DNA of 64,000 nucleotides, taken from positions 22,269 to 86,268 of the IMG/VR virus record IMGVR_UViG_3300027861_000018; one strand, given 5' to 3'. A model generated the notes under the pieces. That model searched no databases. It worked only from the letters and a program-made list of their open reading frames with translations, and was not told the DNA's origin. This stretch comes from a virus. Positions 1-8,584 of this stretch are shown piece after piece. The translations under genes were made by a program, and so were the position numbers. Each line of letters begins with the position of its first letter. Position 1 is the stretch's first letter.

Positions 1-2299
1 AGGAGTCGGCCGTGCCTGGCGCGTATCCCGCCATCTGTACAAATATCTTGGTGACCTGCTCTTGATACACCAGCACACCCAGTGAGTCAGAACAGATGGA
101 ATCATACAGGGGATGGACTTGCCTCTCATCACGACGTTTGGGGTTCAGCTTCCTCTTTTTGAACTCCGTCGCCAGCCCCGACCGCGCTGGCCCTGGCCTG
201 TTGAGAGCCACCATCGCCACATTGTCTTCGAAGCTATCAAAGGCGATGCCCTCACAAGCTGCATGTGCGCCAGTGGAATCATATTGGAAGATGCCAACAT
301 AATGGTGATCTGTGAATGCCTGAAGCGTCTCTGGGTTATCGAGCGGCAGCAGCTCATAGTCCAGCTTGAGCCCAGGATTGCGCTTCTCTGCCATCTTGCG
401 CGCGTCATTGAGCACGGTCAGGGTTCGAAGGCCCAAGATGTCGAGCTTGAGCAAGCCCATGCCGCCAACGCCGTACATGTCCCACGCCGCCAACTTGACG
501 ATCAGGTTGTTGCGCATGTGCGTTTCGATTGGCACCACATCCGGGAGCGGGACAGGCGAGGTGATGACGCCGGCTGCATGCACGCCCGGCTGCCTGGCGT
601 GGCCCTCCAGCTTCACCACCAGCGGCAAGACGTGCGGGTGGCGTGCATTGAAGTCGCGACACACTTTGAATTCCACAAAGCTGTCTGCCACAGTCTGGCT
701 CGCACGCTCATCACCGCTGGACCGCTCAACAATGGCGCCCGTCACATCATTGAGCTCTCCAAACGGCACACCAAGCACGCGCCCCACATCCTTCAGCGCG
801 CTCTTGCCCTTCATGCGGCCCACTGTACAGATGAGACTCACCTTGTCTCTGCCCCACTTCTCATGCAAGTAGGTGATGACCTCCTCACGCCGCACATCCT
901 CAAAATCCATATCGATATCAGGCATATCGATACGCTCAGGGCTGATGAAGCGTTCGAACAGCAAACCATGCTCAAGTGGATCCAGAGAGGTGATGCCTAG
1001 CAAGTAACACACCAGCGAGCCAGCTGCAGAACCGCGCCCCGGGCCTGTCATGATTGGCGGCTCTGCCATATCACGGCACCAGTTGATGAGGTCGCGAACA
1101 ATCAGAAAGTACCCAGGGAACTTTGCGCAGGCAATCGGCTCCTTTCCTGCCTTGCGCAGTTCCACGTCCAATTCCTTGTCCAATCGTGCCCTGTACTCTG
1201 CGACTGAATATCCTGTGACCTTGGAGCGCCCCTCGATGTCGCGCCAATCCCACCCTTCAGCGCAGAGACGGGACAGCTCTGCCACATCATCGCTGGAATC
1301 ATGAGGCACTTGCGGCACCAATGCCTTGAAGCGGTCGATGTGCATCTTGTAGGTGTGTGCATCAGAGACCTCCACCGTGGCTTCAATGACCTCTGCGGCC
1401 AATTCCTCACCCATGTATGGGTGATTGGCCAAGAACGCTTCCATCATCTCAGCACCGCTGCGCAAGTGGTAGCCCTGCGGCGACCGCGGGTGATCAGGCT
1501 CCTCCATCGTCATCTTGTTCGCCAGGCACAGCAAGATGGTGTGGGCATCGGTGTCGTCAGCATTGATGTAGTGAACGTCATTGACAGCAATGAGAGGCAA
1601 GCCCAATGCCCTAGCGATGCGGATGAATGCCTTGTTGACTCTGCGGTGGAGCGGTCCGGCGTGCGGCATTAGCTCCAGATACATGCGGCCCTTGTAGGCG
1701 GCAGCCAGCTTCTTGGCGGTGCGGGCGGCTTGGGCCATCCGGCCCTGGATGACGTGATCGCCCAACAGGGAATCGGGGCCGCCAAAGCTGATGGACAGCC
1801 CCTCGTTGTGCTCGATGAGGAGCTCAACGTCAACGCGGGGGATGCCTCGATAGCAACCTCCATCATTGTCCCAGGCGATGGACGTGAGGCGCGACAGCGA
1901 CCTGAAGCCGTTGCCCTCCATCACCCTCGCCGTCACATCCCACGAGCGCATCACCTGCTTGCGTGCCTCCTCTGCTCGGATGACTTTTTGGCGCTCCCGG
2001 CCTTCCAGCCCAAGTGCAACGATATCCTCGTCATCCTTGGTCAATCCGTGCTGACGATGGTTGGTCACGACATTGAGCACTGCGCCATAGATGGGGCGTG
2101 GCTGCTCCTCGCCGTCAGGCGTGTGCACATAGGCTGCCTTCTGAAGGTCGTATGCATATCTCAAGGTTGAGGTGTCGGTGACGCACAGCGTGCGCATCCC
2201 TAACTCTCTGCCTCGATTCACATGGGCCCCAAGCTGCCCAAATGCCTGCAGATAACTATACTCTGTGCGGCGGCGCAACTCTTCATATCGCAACGTCAT
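1..2299 (-). CDS. dnaE: DNA polymerase III alpha subunit (DnaE-like), 3' end cut by window edge
   Basis: C-family replicative DNA polymerase; about 766 residues are visible and the C-terminal part lies outside the window. Residues near 460 read PDIDMDF followed by a GRDKVSLICTVG block, and LLKLDILGLRTLT follows near 630. These carry the three catalytic aspartates of the DnaE palm (the PDFDVDF and FDFLGL motifs of E. coli). PGRGSAAGS, GIFQYDSTGAHAA and LVYQEQV are further family hallmarks. The N-terminal PHP domain is recognisable (TEYSYLQAFGQLG, LGMRTLCVTD) but metal-ligand positions look changed, so it is probably not a nuclease. The ATG follows an AGGAG ribosome site and overlaps the stop of the P-loop kinase gene (ATGA), so it is probably coupled. 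It is the presumed replicase for the helicase, loader and primase encoded at 13-16 kb. Confidence 0.95.
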   Translation of the reverse strand, partial: MTLRYEELRRRTEYSYLQAFGQLGAHVNRGRELGMRTLCVTDTSTLRYAYDLQKAAYVHTPDGEEQPRPIYGAVLNVVTNHRQHGLTKDDEDIVALGLEGRERQKVIRAEEARKQVMRSWDVTARVMEGNGFRSLSRLTSIAWDNDGGCYRGIPRVDVELLIEHNEGLSISFGGPDSLLGDHVIQGRMAQAARTAKKLAAAYKGRMYLELMPHAGPLHRRVNKAFIRIARALGLPLIAVNDVHYINADDTDAHTILLCLANKMTMEEPDHPRSPQGYHLRSGAEMMEAFLANHPYMGEELAAEVIEATVEVSDAHTYKMHIDRFKALVPQVPHDSSDDVAELSRLCAEGWDWRDIEGRSKVTGYSVAEYRARLDKELDVELRKAGKEPIACAKFPGYFLIVRDLINWCRDMAEPPIMTGPGRGSAAGSLVCYLLGITSLDPLEHGLLFERFISPERIDMPDIDMDFEDVRREEVITYLHEKWGRDKVSLICTVGRMKGKSALKDVGRVLGVPFGELNDVTGAIVERSSGDERASQTVADSFVEFKVCRDFNARHPHVLPLVVKLEGHARQPGVHAAGVITSPVPLPDVVPIETHMRNNLIVKLAAWDMYGVGGMGLLKLDILGLRTLTVLNDARKMAEKRNPGLKLDYELLPLDNPETLQAFTDHHYVGIFQYDSTGAHAACEGIAFDSFEDNVAMVALNRPGPARSGLATEFKKRKLNPKRRDERQVHPLYDSICSDSLGVLVYQEQVTKIFVQMAGYAPGTADS

Positions 2300-2898
2300 G
2301 CTTGCTCTCCTGCAAGGCCAAGCCAATCGACAACTGCCGCTTCGACGGCCGACCCTATGTGCTTCTCACCATCCCAGTAAGGAACCTGGCTCACGTCCAA
2401 TCGCAAGGTAGGCAGAGCTGATGCTAGGCGCACTGCGGTGTTGAGCCTGGACCGTACCCCAGACAATCGCTCCGGATGCCGTCTGGTGTCATCTGGCGGC
2501 AGGCGTGCCATCAAATTCTCAACCGGGGCATCCAGGTGAACGATGCGGGCGTCAAGCGGGCGCAGAGTTGACGCCCACCACCTCACCAGCGCAGCGTGGG
2601 CCAGCGGCCCTTCAGGAGCATAGGCCACGCCTGATGGCATCGACCTGTCCAGGAACAACCTGGACGACCAGGCCAAGCCAGCGTTGTGATGAAGGCACGC
2701 CAGCACATCGGCCGCATACACGTCATCCACATAGGTGTTCACAGGCACGCCGCGCTCTCGCCACTCTGCCAGTTGATCCTGCGACAAGCGCCCATCCCTC
2801 CACGCCATCGCGCGATATGGCAGGAAGTCATAGCGCGCGAGTGACTCAGACAGGGTCGTCTTGCCGACACCTTCTGGGCCTTCCAGAACGAGAATCAC
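2296..2898 (-). CDS. P-loop nucleotide kinase, thymidylate-kinase-like
   Basis: A 200-residue P-loop protein. Walker A GPEGVGKTT lies at residues 7-15, and a DRS motif near residue 84 sits where thymidylate kinases have their DRY-type motif. Length and layout fit a dNMP kinase. The GTG start overlaps the TGA of the upstream aminotransferase gene (GTGA), and its own stop overlaps the dnaE start. The neighbours are nucleotide-metabolism genes, so phosphorylation of dTMP or of a modified dUMP derivative is plausible. A kinase acting on 5-hydroxymethyluracil in DNA, as in known thymidine-hypermodifying phages, is the alternative. Substrate cannot be read from the sequence. Confidence 0.75.
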   Translation of the reverse strand: MILVLEGPEGVGKTTLSESLARYDFLPYRAMAWRDGRLSQDQLAEWRERGVPVNTYVDDVYAADVLACLHHNAGLAWSSRLFLDRSMPSGVAYAPEGPLAHAALVRWWASTLRPLDARIVHLDAPVENLMARLPPDDTRRHPERLSGVRSRLNTAVRLASALPTLRLDVSQVPYWDGEKHIGSAVEAAVVDWLGLAGEQA

Positions 2899-4205
2899 GC
2901 GAGTGCTTTCATGAGGGCGGCGTGGGCCGCATCCATCATTCTGAAAGCAATGGCCAGATCACGGGCGCTGATGTTCATTGGCGGATTGAACCTGATGGCG
3001 CCAGCATCGCGCCACGTCATGAGGAGCAGGCCGGCAGCGTGACAAGCGTCACAGAATTGACGCCCATTGTATGGCAAATCATCCCATTCCAGGTCAAATG
3101 CCTTCATCAAGCCATAGCCGTGCACCTTCTTGACGTATGGGCGCTCATTCAGAGCCTTCTCGATGAGGTCGCCCTTGACGATGACCTCGCCCAGGTGGTC
3201 ATCCAGCCACCCGATGAAACGAGTGGAATGATGGCACACCCACTCAGACCCTGCCATACTGTTGAAATGGGTGCCCGGGGTCATCGCCTTGGCAATGGAA
3301 GCGTTGGCGATGACTGCGCTCATAGGGAAGCCCATGGCCAAACCCTTGCCAAGGCAGAGAATGTCAGGGCGCAAGTCAATCTCAGGGTGCTGCCAGCTGC
3401 TGTAATGGCCGCAGCGACCCGCGCCAGCCTGAACATCGTCAAAGATGATCAAGATGCCCTTCGTGTCCGCAAACTCTCGCAACCTCTGGAAGAACACCTT
3501 GGGATAGGTTGTGATGCAATTGTTGCCAAGAACTGGCGCCATGTTGATGGCGCCCACCTGATCCCAACGCAGGTCAGGATCATCGCCCGGCGGCAAACCT
3601 CCGGTGGGCCCCTCCTTCAGGAGGGAGAACCACCAGTTGTCACCATTGTCGAAATACTCGACAGTCCCAAACAACGGGGGCATCGGGCCATACCCCTCCT
3701 TGTGATATGGGCTATCGGTTGAATCAGAGCACGCCATGGCGAAGGCTGTACGCCCATGGAAGTTGCCCTTGAGAGTGACGACGCCCAGCTTGGGGTTGCC
3801 GTCACGGTCTTTGTGCGTGCCATGCTTGGTCTGCCACAATCGGGCTAGCTTGATGGCTGTCTCATTTGCCTCGGCGCCGCTGTTGGCATAGAACACCTTG
3901 CCGCAGTCGCCTTCATCTGTATAGCCTGTGCGATTGACCAACAGAGCCGCATTGTACTCGCGGTGCGGGCCGTGATAGGCGCGAGGCAGGCGGTGGGGTG
4001 CGTTGGTTGTGAGTAGCTCCATGGCTGTCTTCTGAAGAATTGGCGTGTTGTAGCCCATTGAGGCCACGCCTTCATCGTTCCAACAGTCAAGGAGTTTGAG
4101 CCCTGTGTCAGTGATCAGCCACGACCCCTTGCCTTTGACAAAGCACAACGGTACGCGGTGGGTGATGTCAAACAGGTATTGGGCTGGCTTGATGGTGTCG
4201 TCCAA
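2895..4205 (-). CDS. Class III PLP-dependent aminotransferase
   Basis: 436 residues, full length for the ornithine/acetylornithine aminotransferase class. The cofactor-binding run YANSGAEANETAIKLAR begins near residue 106. IFDDVQAGAGR (around 254-264) supplies the aspartate that contacts the pyridine nitrogen, and LGKGLAMGFP carries the Schiff-base lysine at about residue 287. The start is a TTG preceded by AGAGGA; no ATG is available because the frame runs directly into the TGA of the ThyX-like gene, which is in the same frame. Such enzymes are unusual in phages. The context suggests transfer of an amino group in making a modified nucleotide, but a role in host amino-acid or polyamine metabolism is possible. 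Confidence 0.85.
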   Translation of the reverse strand: MDDTIKPAQYLFDITHRVPLCFVKGKGSWLITDTGLKLLDCWNDEGVASMGYNTPILQKTAMELLTTNAPHRLPRAYHGPHREYNAALLVNRTGYTDEGDCGKVFYANSGAEANETAIKLARLWQTKHGTHKDRDGNPKLGVVTLKGNFHGRTAFAMACSDSTDSPYHKEGYGPMPPLFGTVEYFDNGDNWWFSLLKEGPTGGLPPGDDPDLRWDQVGAINMAPVLGNNCITTYPKVFFQRLREFADTKGILIIFDDVQAGAGRCGHYSSWQHPEIDLRPDILCLGKGLAMGFPMSAVIANASIAKAMTPGTHFNSMAGSEWVCHHSTRFIGWLDDHLGEVIVKGDLIEKALNERPYVKKVHGYGLMKAFDLEWDDLPYNGRQFCDACHAAGLLLMTWRDAGAIRFNPPMNISARDLAIAFRMMDAAHAALMKALA

Positions 4206-4214
4206 GATGTCCTC

Positions 4215-5294
4215 TCAGGATGTGCGAAGGGCGTGGGCTGCGACGGTTGCCGCGTGTTGCGGGTCCTCCCCTGACTCCAAGGGGCGGCCTGTATACGGGT
4301 CACGACCCCAGAAAATGGCGCGGCGCATTGCCTCCTCTTCGATGTCAAACATAAGCCTGATTGTGCCATTCTTGTAGGCAGCTCGGGCCTGGTCTGCCAG
4401 GGGTGAGGATTCTCGGCCGAGGAATAGCGGACAGACCGGCAGATTGTGGTCGCGGCCATCAAACCTGCGCTGGATGTCCTCTGGGAAAATGCACCCCGTG
4501 TACTTGGTTCCCTTCATGCACGGCGGGGTGACGAGGCGGCCAAAGCACGGGTGGATGTGGGTTGTGAGTTGGCTGATGATCCCGTTGATGATCGGGCCCC
4601 AATACCCAAGCTGGAGGATGGTGCAGCCTCGCTTCCCAACGATGTGCTGGAGTGTTCGCAGATTGAGGGTCCAACTGAGACGTGAGGTGGCGCCCAGTGG
4701 GATGAGGTCACGGGCATCCTCCAGCGGGAGGCCGCTGGAAGCCCAGCGAGCATACATTGCCTCGATGGTCTCCATGTCCTTGCGCCACCTCAGCACCGCG
4801 TCTGGCCCCATCGCAATCACAGTATCTGGGGTGCGGAAGGCACTGCGCTCGCTGGCGAACGTTGACATGTCGAGAAGTCGCATGGATTGGCTCCACGCGC
4901 TCATGTCTGCCACTTCAGGGATGGTGTCGACTGTGATCCAGTCAGCACCAACGCGCACATCAGGCTTGGTCCCGACGCGATGGCGCACCATCTGCTCCCG
5001 CCAGCCGATGCTGGCATTCTCAATGATGAAGTTGAAACTAACTGCCTCGACAACAGGAACGCCCTCCATCACGCTGGTCATCAAATCTGCCAGCTCAACG
5101 TCACTCATGATCAGCACTTGGCCGACGATGTCATCCAACTCTTCAGTCGTCTTTGACTGAAGCCAGATGATAGCGATGACCTGCATCACGCCCAGACGTG
5201 GATCGGAATTGATGCGGCGCTGAAGGTGGAAGGGCATGCCGCTGACGCCAACCAGTGTGACCTTGGGCGGGTCGGTTGGCTTGACGAGGTCCAT
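4215..5294 (-). CDS. thyX: ThyX-like flavin-dependent thymidylate synthase family protein
   Basis: About 359 residues from an ATG at 5294, chosen because GGAG lies 6 bases upstream; a GTG at 5330 would add 12 residues. Family features are EAVSFNFIIENAS, then REQMVRHR, and later LEDARDLIPL with LNLRTLQHIVGKR, matching the ThyX core in which an RHR motif and a later N-R-L element line the flavin and dUMP sites. In classical ThyX the RHR is followed within ten residues by Ser and Arg. Here RHR is followed by VGTKPDVR and a WSQSMR segment comes only about 30 residues later, so the signature is split. It could methylate dUMP or carry out a variant such as hydroxymethylation; the reaction is unproven. 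It lies 9 bases upstream of the aminotransferase start and in the same frame. Confidence 0.75.
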   Translation of the reverse strand: MDLVKPTDPPKVTLVGVSGMPFHLQRRINSDPRLGVMQVIAIIWLQSKTTEELDDIVGQVLIMSDVELADLMTSVMEGVPVVEAVSFNFIIENASIGWREQMVRHRVGTKPDVRVGADWITVDTIPEVADMSAWSQSMRLLDMSTFASERSAFRTPDTVIAMGPDAVLRWRKDMETIEAMYARWASSGLPLEDARDLIPLGATSRLSWTLNLRTLQHIVGKRGCTILQLGYWGPIINGIISQLTTHIHPCFGRLVTPPCMKGTKYTGCIFPEDIQRRFDGRDHNLPVCPLFLGRESSPLADQARAAYKNGTIRLMFDIEEEAMRRAIFWGRDPYTGRPLESGEDPQHAATVAAHALRTS

Positions 5295-5344
5295 CAAGGT
5301 CTCCAGAGAAACGGGGTTAGTCTCGACCACTCTACAGCGGCGCG

Positions 5345-6298
5345 CTACCTATCAGACAGGAATAGTGGCTTGTTGACATTGATTGTTGCGTCCGGGTTCC
5401 TGCCCCAGTTGGTCTGAACCATGGCGTGGCGCACCTGTTTCCACGACCACACGCGCACAATGTCGCTGTGGACCGGCAAAGACTGATTCCACGGCTGATC
5501 CATCAGCAAGACCGGCTTGACGTGGTGGGTGACCAACTCCAAGCAGTGCTTGTCACGGTCCTCCACGAATGCGACCACCTGTGCCGGCATGATGCTCTGG
5601 TGCACAGCATCCCACTTGTCCTTGTTGAAGAGCAGGATGTCGCACGGCACGCCGTTGTCTTGTAGCCATTGCACGGTATCGGGCCGCACCCGGGCATGCT
5701 CCCATACAGGCCGAGCGGTGACGATGGCCACCAAGCACCCTGCCTCCTGGGCTTGGATGAGCGCCTCTTTGGCCCCCGGCACGAGATCCAAGGTTTGGAA
5801 CCCGCCATCAGCATACCACTGCGCCTTCTTCTCTTCAGTGGAGAGAGTGCCGACCGTTGGGTTGCCGTACTGGCCGCCGGTGGCCTCAAAAAATTTGGAC
5901 AAGTCGGCGACGCAGCTGTCGAGGTCTGTGACAAACACTCGCCTACCCGCCAACTCCACGCGGTATTGATGGAACTTCTGCTCCACATCCAAGGTCTTGG
6001 CGGCAAATCGTTTGCTGATTTGCTTTGGAGTCATGCCGGCAAGGTGAGCGATTGCCATCGCATACTTGAGCACATCAACCATTTCTTCCACGGCATTGCC
6101 GCCGTGCCCTCTCTCTTGCCTCACGACGTGAGGCTTGCGCCGTAGGCTGCGCGCAAGCTCGGTCGCCTCTTCATGCAGGCCCAGCAGCAACTCATCCATG
6201 TATGCAGAGCGTTCTGCGTCGGTCATGAGGTCACGGTCATACCACAGCGTCTGCTGTGCAGCCTGTGCCACAAAAAGGTCTTCAATGGTCGTTGTCAT
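5345..6298 (-). CDS. Fusion of all-alpha NTP pyrophosphatase (dUTPase/MazG-like) and HAD phosphatase
   Basis: 317 residues in two parts. Residues about 1-110 are helical, with HEEATELARSL and later EEMVDVLKYAMAIAHLAGM, the paired acidic helices of dimeric dUTPase/MazG enzymes that split NTPs to NMPs. From about 118 the C-terminal half begins with VFVTDLDSCVADLSKF, close to the HAD DxD nucleophile motif, and continues with VAIVTARPVWEHAR (motif II Thr) and VVAFVEDRDKHC (motif IV acidic residues). The combination would hydrolyse a deoxynucleoside triphosphate and then perhaps the monophosphate, steering the host pool. The ATG overlaps the stop of the small membrane protein gene (ATGA). Substrate is inferred only. 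Confidence 0.75.
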   Translation of the reverse strand: MTTTIEDLFVAQAAQQTLWYDRDLMTDAERSAYMDELLLGLHEEATELARSLRRKPHVVRQERGHGGNAVEEMVDVLKYAMAIAHLAGMTPKQISKRFAAKTLDVEQKFHQYRVELAGRRVFVTDLDSCVADLSKFFEATGGQYGNPTVGTLSTEEKKAQWYADGGFQTLDLVPGAKEALIQAQEAGCLVAIVTARPVWEHARVRPDTVQWLQDNGVPCDILLFNKDKWDAVHQSIMPAQVVAFVEDRDKHCLELVTHHVKPVLLMDQPWNQSLPVHSDIVRVWSWKQVRHAMVQTNWGRNPDATINVNKPLFLSDR

Positions 6299-6573
6299 TC
6301 CGCCTCCTCTTCAGGCTCGTCTACATCCGAGTTGTCACACATGTACTTCACGCCTGTCCCGACAAGGGGGTGCACAGCGCAAGGCACCAAGGTCCCGGGT
6401 GCGCACTTTGCGACCAGCGTGTGGGCGCGGTCCGGCTTGATGCTGATTGCGGCCATGCAGTCTACCTCAATCACCCTTGTCGGCTTGGCATCAAATGCCA
6501 GAAACGTATCTGTCAAGATGCCGAGGGCAGCGGCAATACCGATAGCGACAACAGCCCAGCGCACTCTAGTCAT
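6295..6573 (-). CDS. Small membrane-anchored or secreted protein
   Basis: 92 residues starting at MTRVRWAVV, chosen because this ATG overlaps the TGA of the FAD enzyme gene (ATGA); its own TGA overlaps the start of the dUTPase-HAD gene in the same way. An N-terminal hydrophobic segment (about residues 6-24, AVVAIGIAAALGILTDTFL) is a signal anchor or signal peptide. The rest has three cysteines and an acidic tail ending DEPEEEAE. No family recognised. Sitting inside a nucleotide-metabolism run, it is odd for being membrane-associated. Confidence 0.6.
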   Translation of the reverse strand: MTRVRWAVVAIGIAAALGILTDTFLAFDAKPTRVIEVDCMAAISIKPDRAHTLVAKCAPGTLVPCAVHPLVGTGVKYMCDNSDVDEPEEEAE

Positions 6574-7538
6574 GCGGTCAACTCCTCGTGGCAAGCGTCG
6601 ACCACCTGATCCACTGTGATGCGTGAATTCCATTGCGCAAAACGCCCTGCCAATCGAATATTTGACCCAGAGCCAGCGCGCCAAGTGCGCCAAGTCACAG
6701 GGTGAAGGTGCCCCGGCAGCTGGCGCGGTGGCGCGAGCAACGTACTGCCCAGACGGGCTAAGTCGACGGCCAAGGAGTGCGTGCTGCGATCATTCCACTC
6801 AAGCTCCAATGCGATGTTGCCATCATCATCAACAACAGGGCGAACCCTGTGAATTGCCTCCAGCCATGGCGTGTACGTGTAATCGTAATGCCCCAGATGC
6901 GCCGTTCTGCCGGTGAGCGAGATTCTGGCGACCTTGAGCCACTCATGGGGGCACACGGGCGCTTCCCTGCCCTCCAGCTGAAGCAACTTGGCCAAAATGG
7001 GGAGTGGCACCGTGCTCGTGATGCGGCCGCTGGCGCTCTCGATCCATCGACGTGGACCAACACATGCCATAGGACCTGATATGACTGTCGCGTGCGCCTG
7101 TATGATGTCGCAGTGTCGCTCCACCAAGCCAAACAGACGGCTGAAGTCTGTCAAGACTCGCTCGCCCCCAGTGCCGCCAAAATTCATGACGCCCGGCCCA
7201 TATCCTTCATAGGTCCCGCGAGTCTTGCCATAATGCAAGCGCTGGACCGCCTCCAGGTGACCGCCCAAGCCTTGAGGATAGGGCAGCACCCGGCCTTTAT
7301 GTGTGAGCACCCCTCCGCTCATTGCCTTCAGCGTGAAGTCCATCTTGTGCGCGTGCAGCAGAGCCCTCACCCCGACGCTATTGCGAAGGTATTGGAAACC
7401 GCCCTTGGCATAGCTACCACCCAGATGGCTGGGCTCAATGACAGCAACTGTCTCGCCCTTCCTCCATGCGGCAAGGGATAAAGCGATGAGGCAGCCAGAC
7501 ATGCCGCCGCCCAAGATCACGTGGTCATAGTGCGCCAT
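6570..7538 (-). CDS. FAD/NAD(P)-binding oxidoreductase-like protein
   Basis: 322 residues. The N-terminus HVILGGGMSGCLIALSLA is a Rossmann dinucleotide-binding loop (GGGxSG), and an acidic residue follows the second strand (VAVIEPSHLGGSYA), as in FAD-dependent oxidoreductases. The remainder does not match a named family by eye. The ATG overlaps the upstream TAA (TAATG) and the stop overlaps the next start, so it belongs to a tightly coupled operon with the ThyX-like enzyme and the aminotransferase. FAD enzymes act as lyases on amino-acid-modified thymidines in some hypermodifying phages; whether this one does so is inference. Confidence 0.65.
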   Translation of the reverse strand: MAHYDHVILGGGMSGCLIALSLAAWRKGETVAVIEPSHLGGSYAKGGFQYLRNSVGVRALLHAHKMDFTLKAMSGGVLTHKGRVLPYPQGLGGHLEAVQRLHYGKTRGTYEGYGPGVMNFGGTGGERVLTDFSRLFGLVERHCDIIQAHATVISGPMACVGPRRWIESASGRITSTVPLPILAKLLQLEGREAPVCPHEWLKVARISLTGRTAHLGHYDYTYTPWLEAIHRVRPVVDDDGNIALELEWNDRSTHSLAVDLARLGSTLLAPPRQLPGHLHPVTWRTWRAGSGSNIRLAGRFAQWNSRITVDQVVDACHEELTA

Positions 7539-8584
7539 TAGGCAATACTCTCTGTTATGCGCGGCCAGTCACCGCTCTTGATGATCCGTGCCAATACTCG
7601 CGCGACTTGGCTCACGTGACGCTCCTCGACCCCCTCAATGACGGTTGGTCGTCGGGCATCCTTCCACCGCTTGACGCGCAACGTCTTGGGCAAAACAGCC
7701 CTGGCCATCTCCACCATTGCATCAGGCGCTACCAATTGAATCTTGATCATGGGCTGACGCTTGGATGGATACAGATACATCACGGCCAATGGAGTCGCCT
7801 TGGCGTTGTTCTTGCGGACGTACATCACATAGTGATCGCTTCTGCGAAGCCTGTCCCGGTAGAACATGCCCCCAGCGTGACACCGGTGTCGATACTCTCC
7901 AGCAAATTCAACAGGGATTGCTCTGGCAAAGGCCGCCATCATCTTCTTGGCGATGGCTCGTGACTCAGCATACACATACGGGTCGTGAGGGAACCCGATG
8001 CGCGGGCGGGGTGAGCCAGGCTTGCTTGATGCGGTGACCTCTTGCTTGCTCTGCGCATCAGGCGTGGGCTGGGTGGGCCGAAGCACAACTGACCGATACT
8101 GAGTGGCAGAAGGCGGTCCTTCAGCATCATCATCGGCCGCCATGAACCATATCGTCCGCTCTGGAGTCGTGTTGACCGCGGCTGACCTGATTTGAATCTT
8201 GCGACACATATTGCGCCAGACACAGGGCGGCTCGGCCCCGGGGCCGATCAGGCCGTCGCAAGTTGGGTCGCCGGGCTCATGGTGGCCGACACACCCAGGG
8301 TTGTTGAATCTGTGCCTGGCTGCTGCCGCCCAGTGGGGCAACCCCTCCGGAATGGACCCGTGCTCCACCCACGTCACAGTTGCCGTCTGCTTGTTCACAG
8401 CAACGCATACGCGCCCCCACTCATACGTCTCGACGAGCAGACTCCATCCCTTGTCCCTCAGGCGCACAGGGCGATGCTGCTTGGTTGGCCTGGGGTCCAG
8501 CCCGAAGGCTGCGATGTAGTCATGGACCATCTTGGCATCCATGCGGGCGCCAATGGCGACACGGTATAGCGTTTCAGACTTCAT
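7538..8584 (-). CDS. Unknown protein with a Cys-rich metal-binding segment
   Basis: 348 residues, not recognised. Around residues 95-130 there is a cluster NPGCVGHHEPGDPTC followed by PPCVWRNMCRK: four cysteines plus histidines in about 35 residues, suggesting a zinc or iron-sulfur site. A Pro/Ser/Gln-rich linker (about 165-195) separates this from a C-terminal domain rich in basic residues. The ATG lies inside the 3' end of the sigma-like gene (11-base overlap) and the stop overlaps the FAD gene start. Possible roles are nucleic-acid binding or redox chemistry. Confidence 0.6.
   Translation of the reverse strand: MKSETLYRVAIGARMDAKMVHDYIAAFGLDPRPTKQHRPVRLRDKGWSLLVETYEWGRVCVAVNKQTATVTWVEHGSIPEGLPHWAAAARHRFNNPGCVGHHEPGDPTCDGLIGPGAEPPCVWRNMCRKIQIRSAAVNTTPERTIWFMAADDDAEGPPSATQYRSVVLRPTQPTPDAQSKQEVTASSKPGSPRPRIGFPHDPYVYAESRAIAKKMMAAFARAIPVEFAGEYRHRCHAGGMFYRDRLRRSDHYVMYVRKNNAKATPLAVMYLYPSKRQPMIKIQLVAPDAMVEMARAVLPKTLRVKRWKDARRPTVIEGVEERHVSQVARVLARIIKSGDWPRITESIA

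Noticed and set aside
113-1000. Open frame of 295 codons on the plus strand
   Set aside because: It is antisense to the DnaE gene, whose minus-strand translation shows catalytic motifs; the plus-strand protein has no recognisable features.
2505-3722. Open frame of 405 codons on the plus strand
   Set aside because: Antisense to the P-loop kinase and aminotransferase genes, which carry clear motifs. GC-rich DNA often gives such shadow frames.
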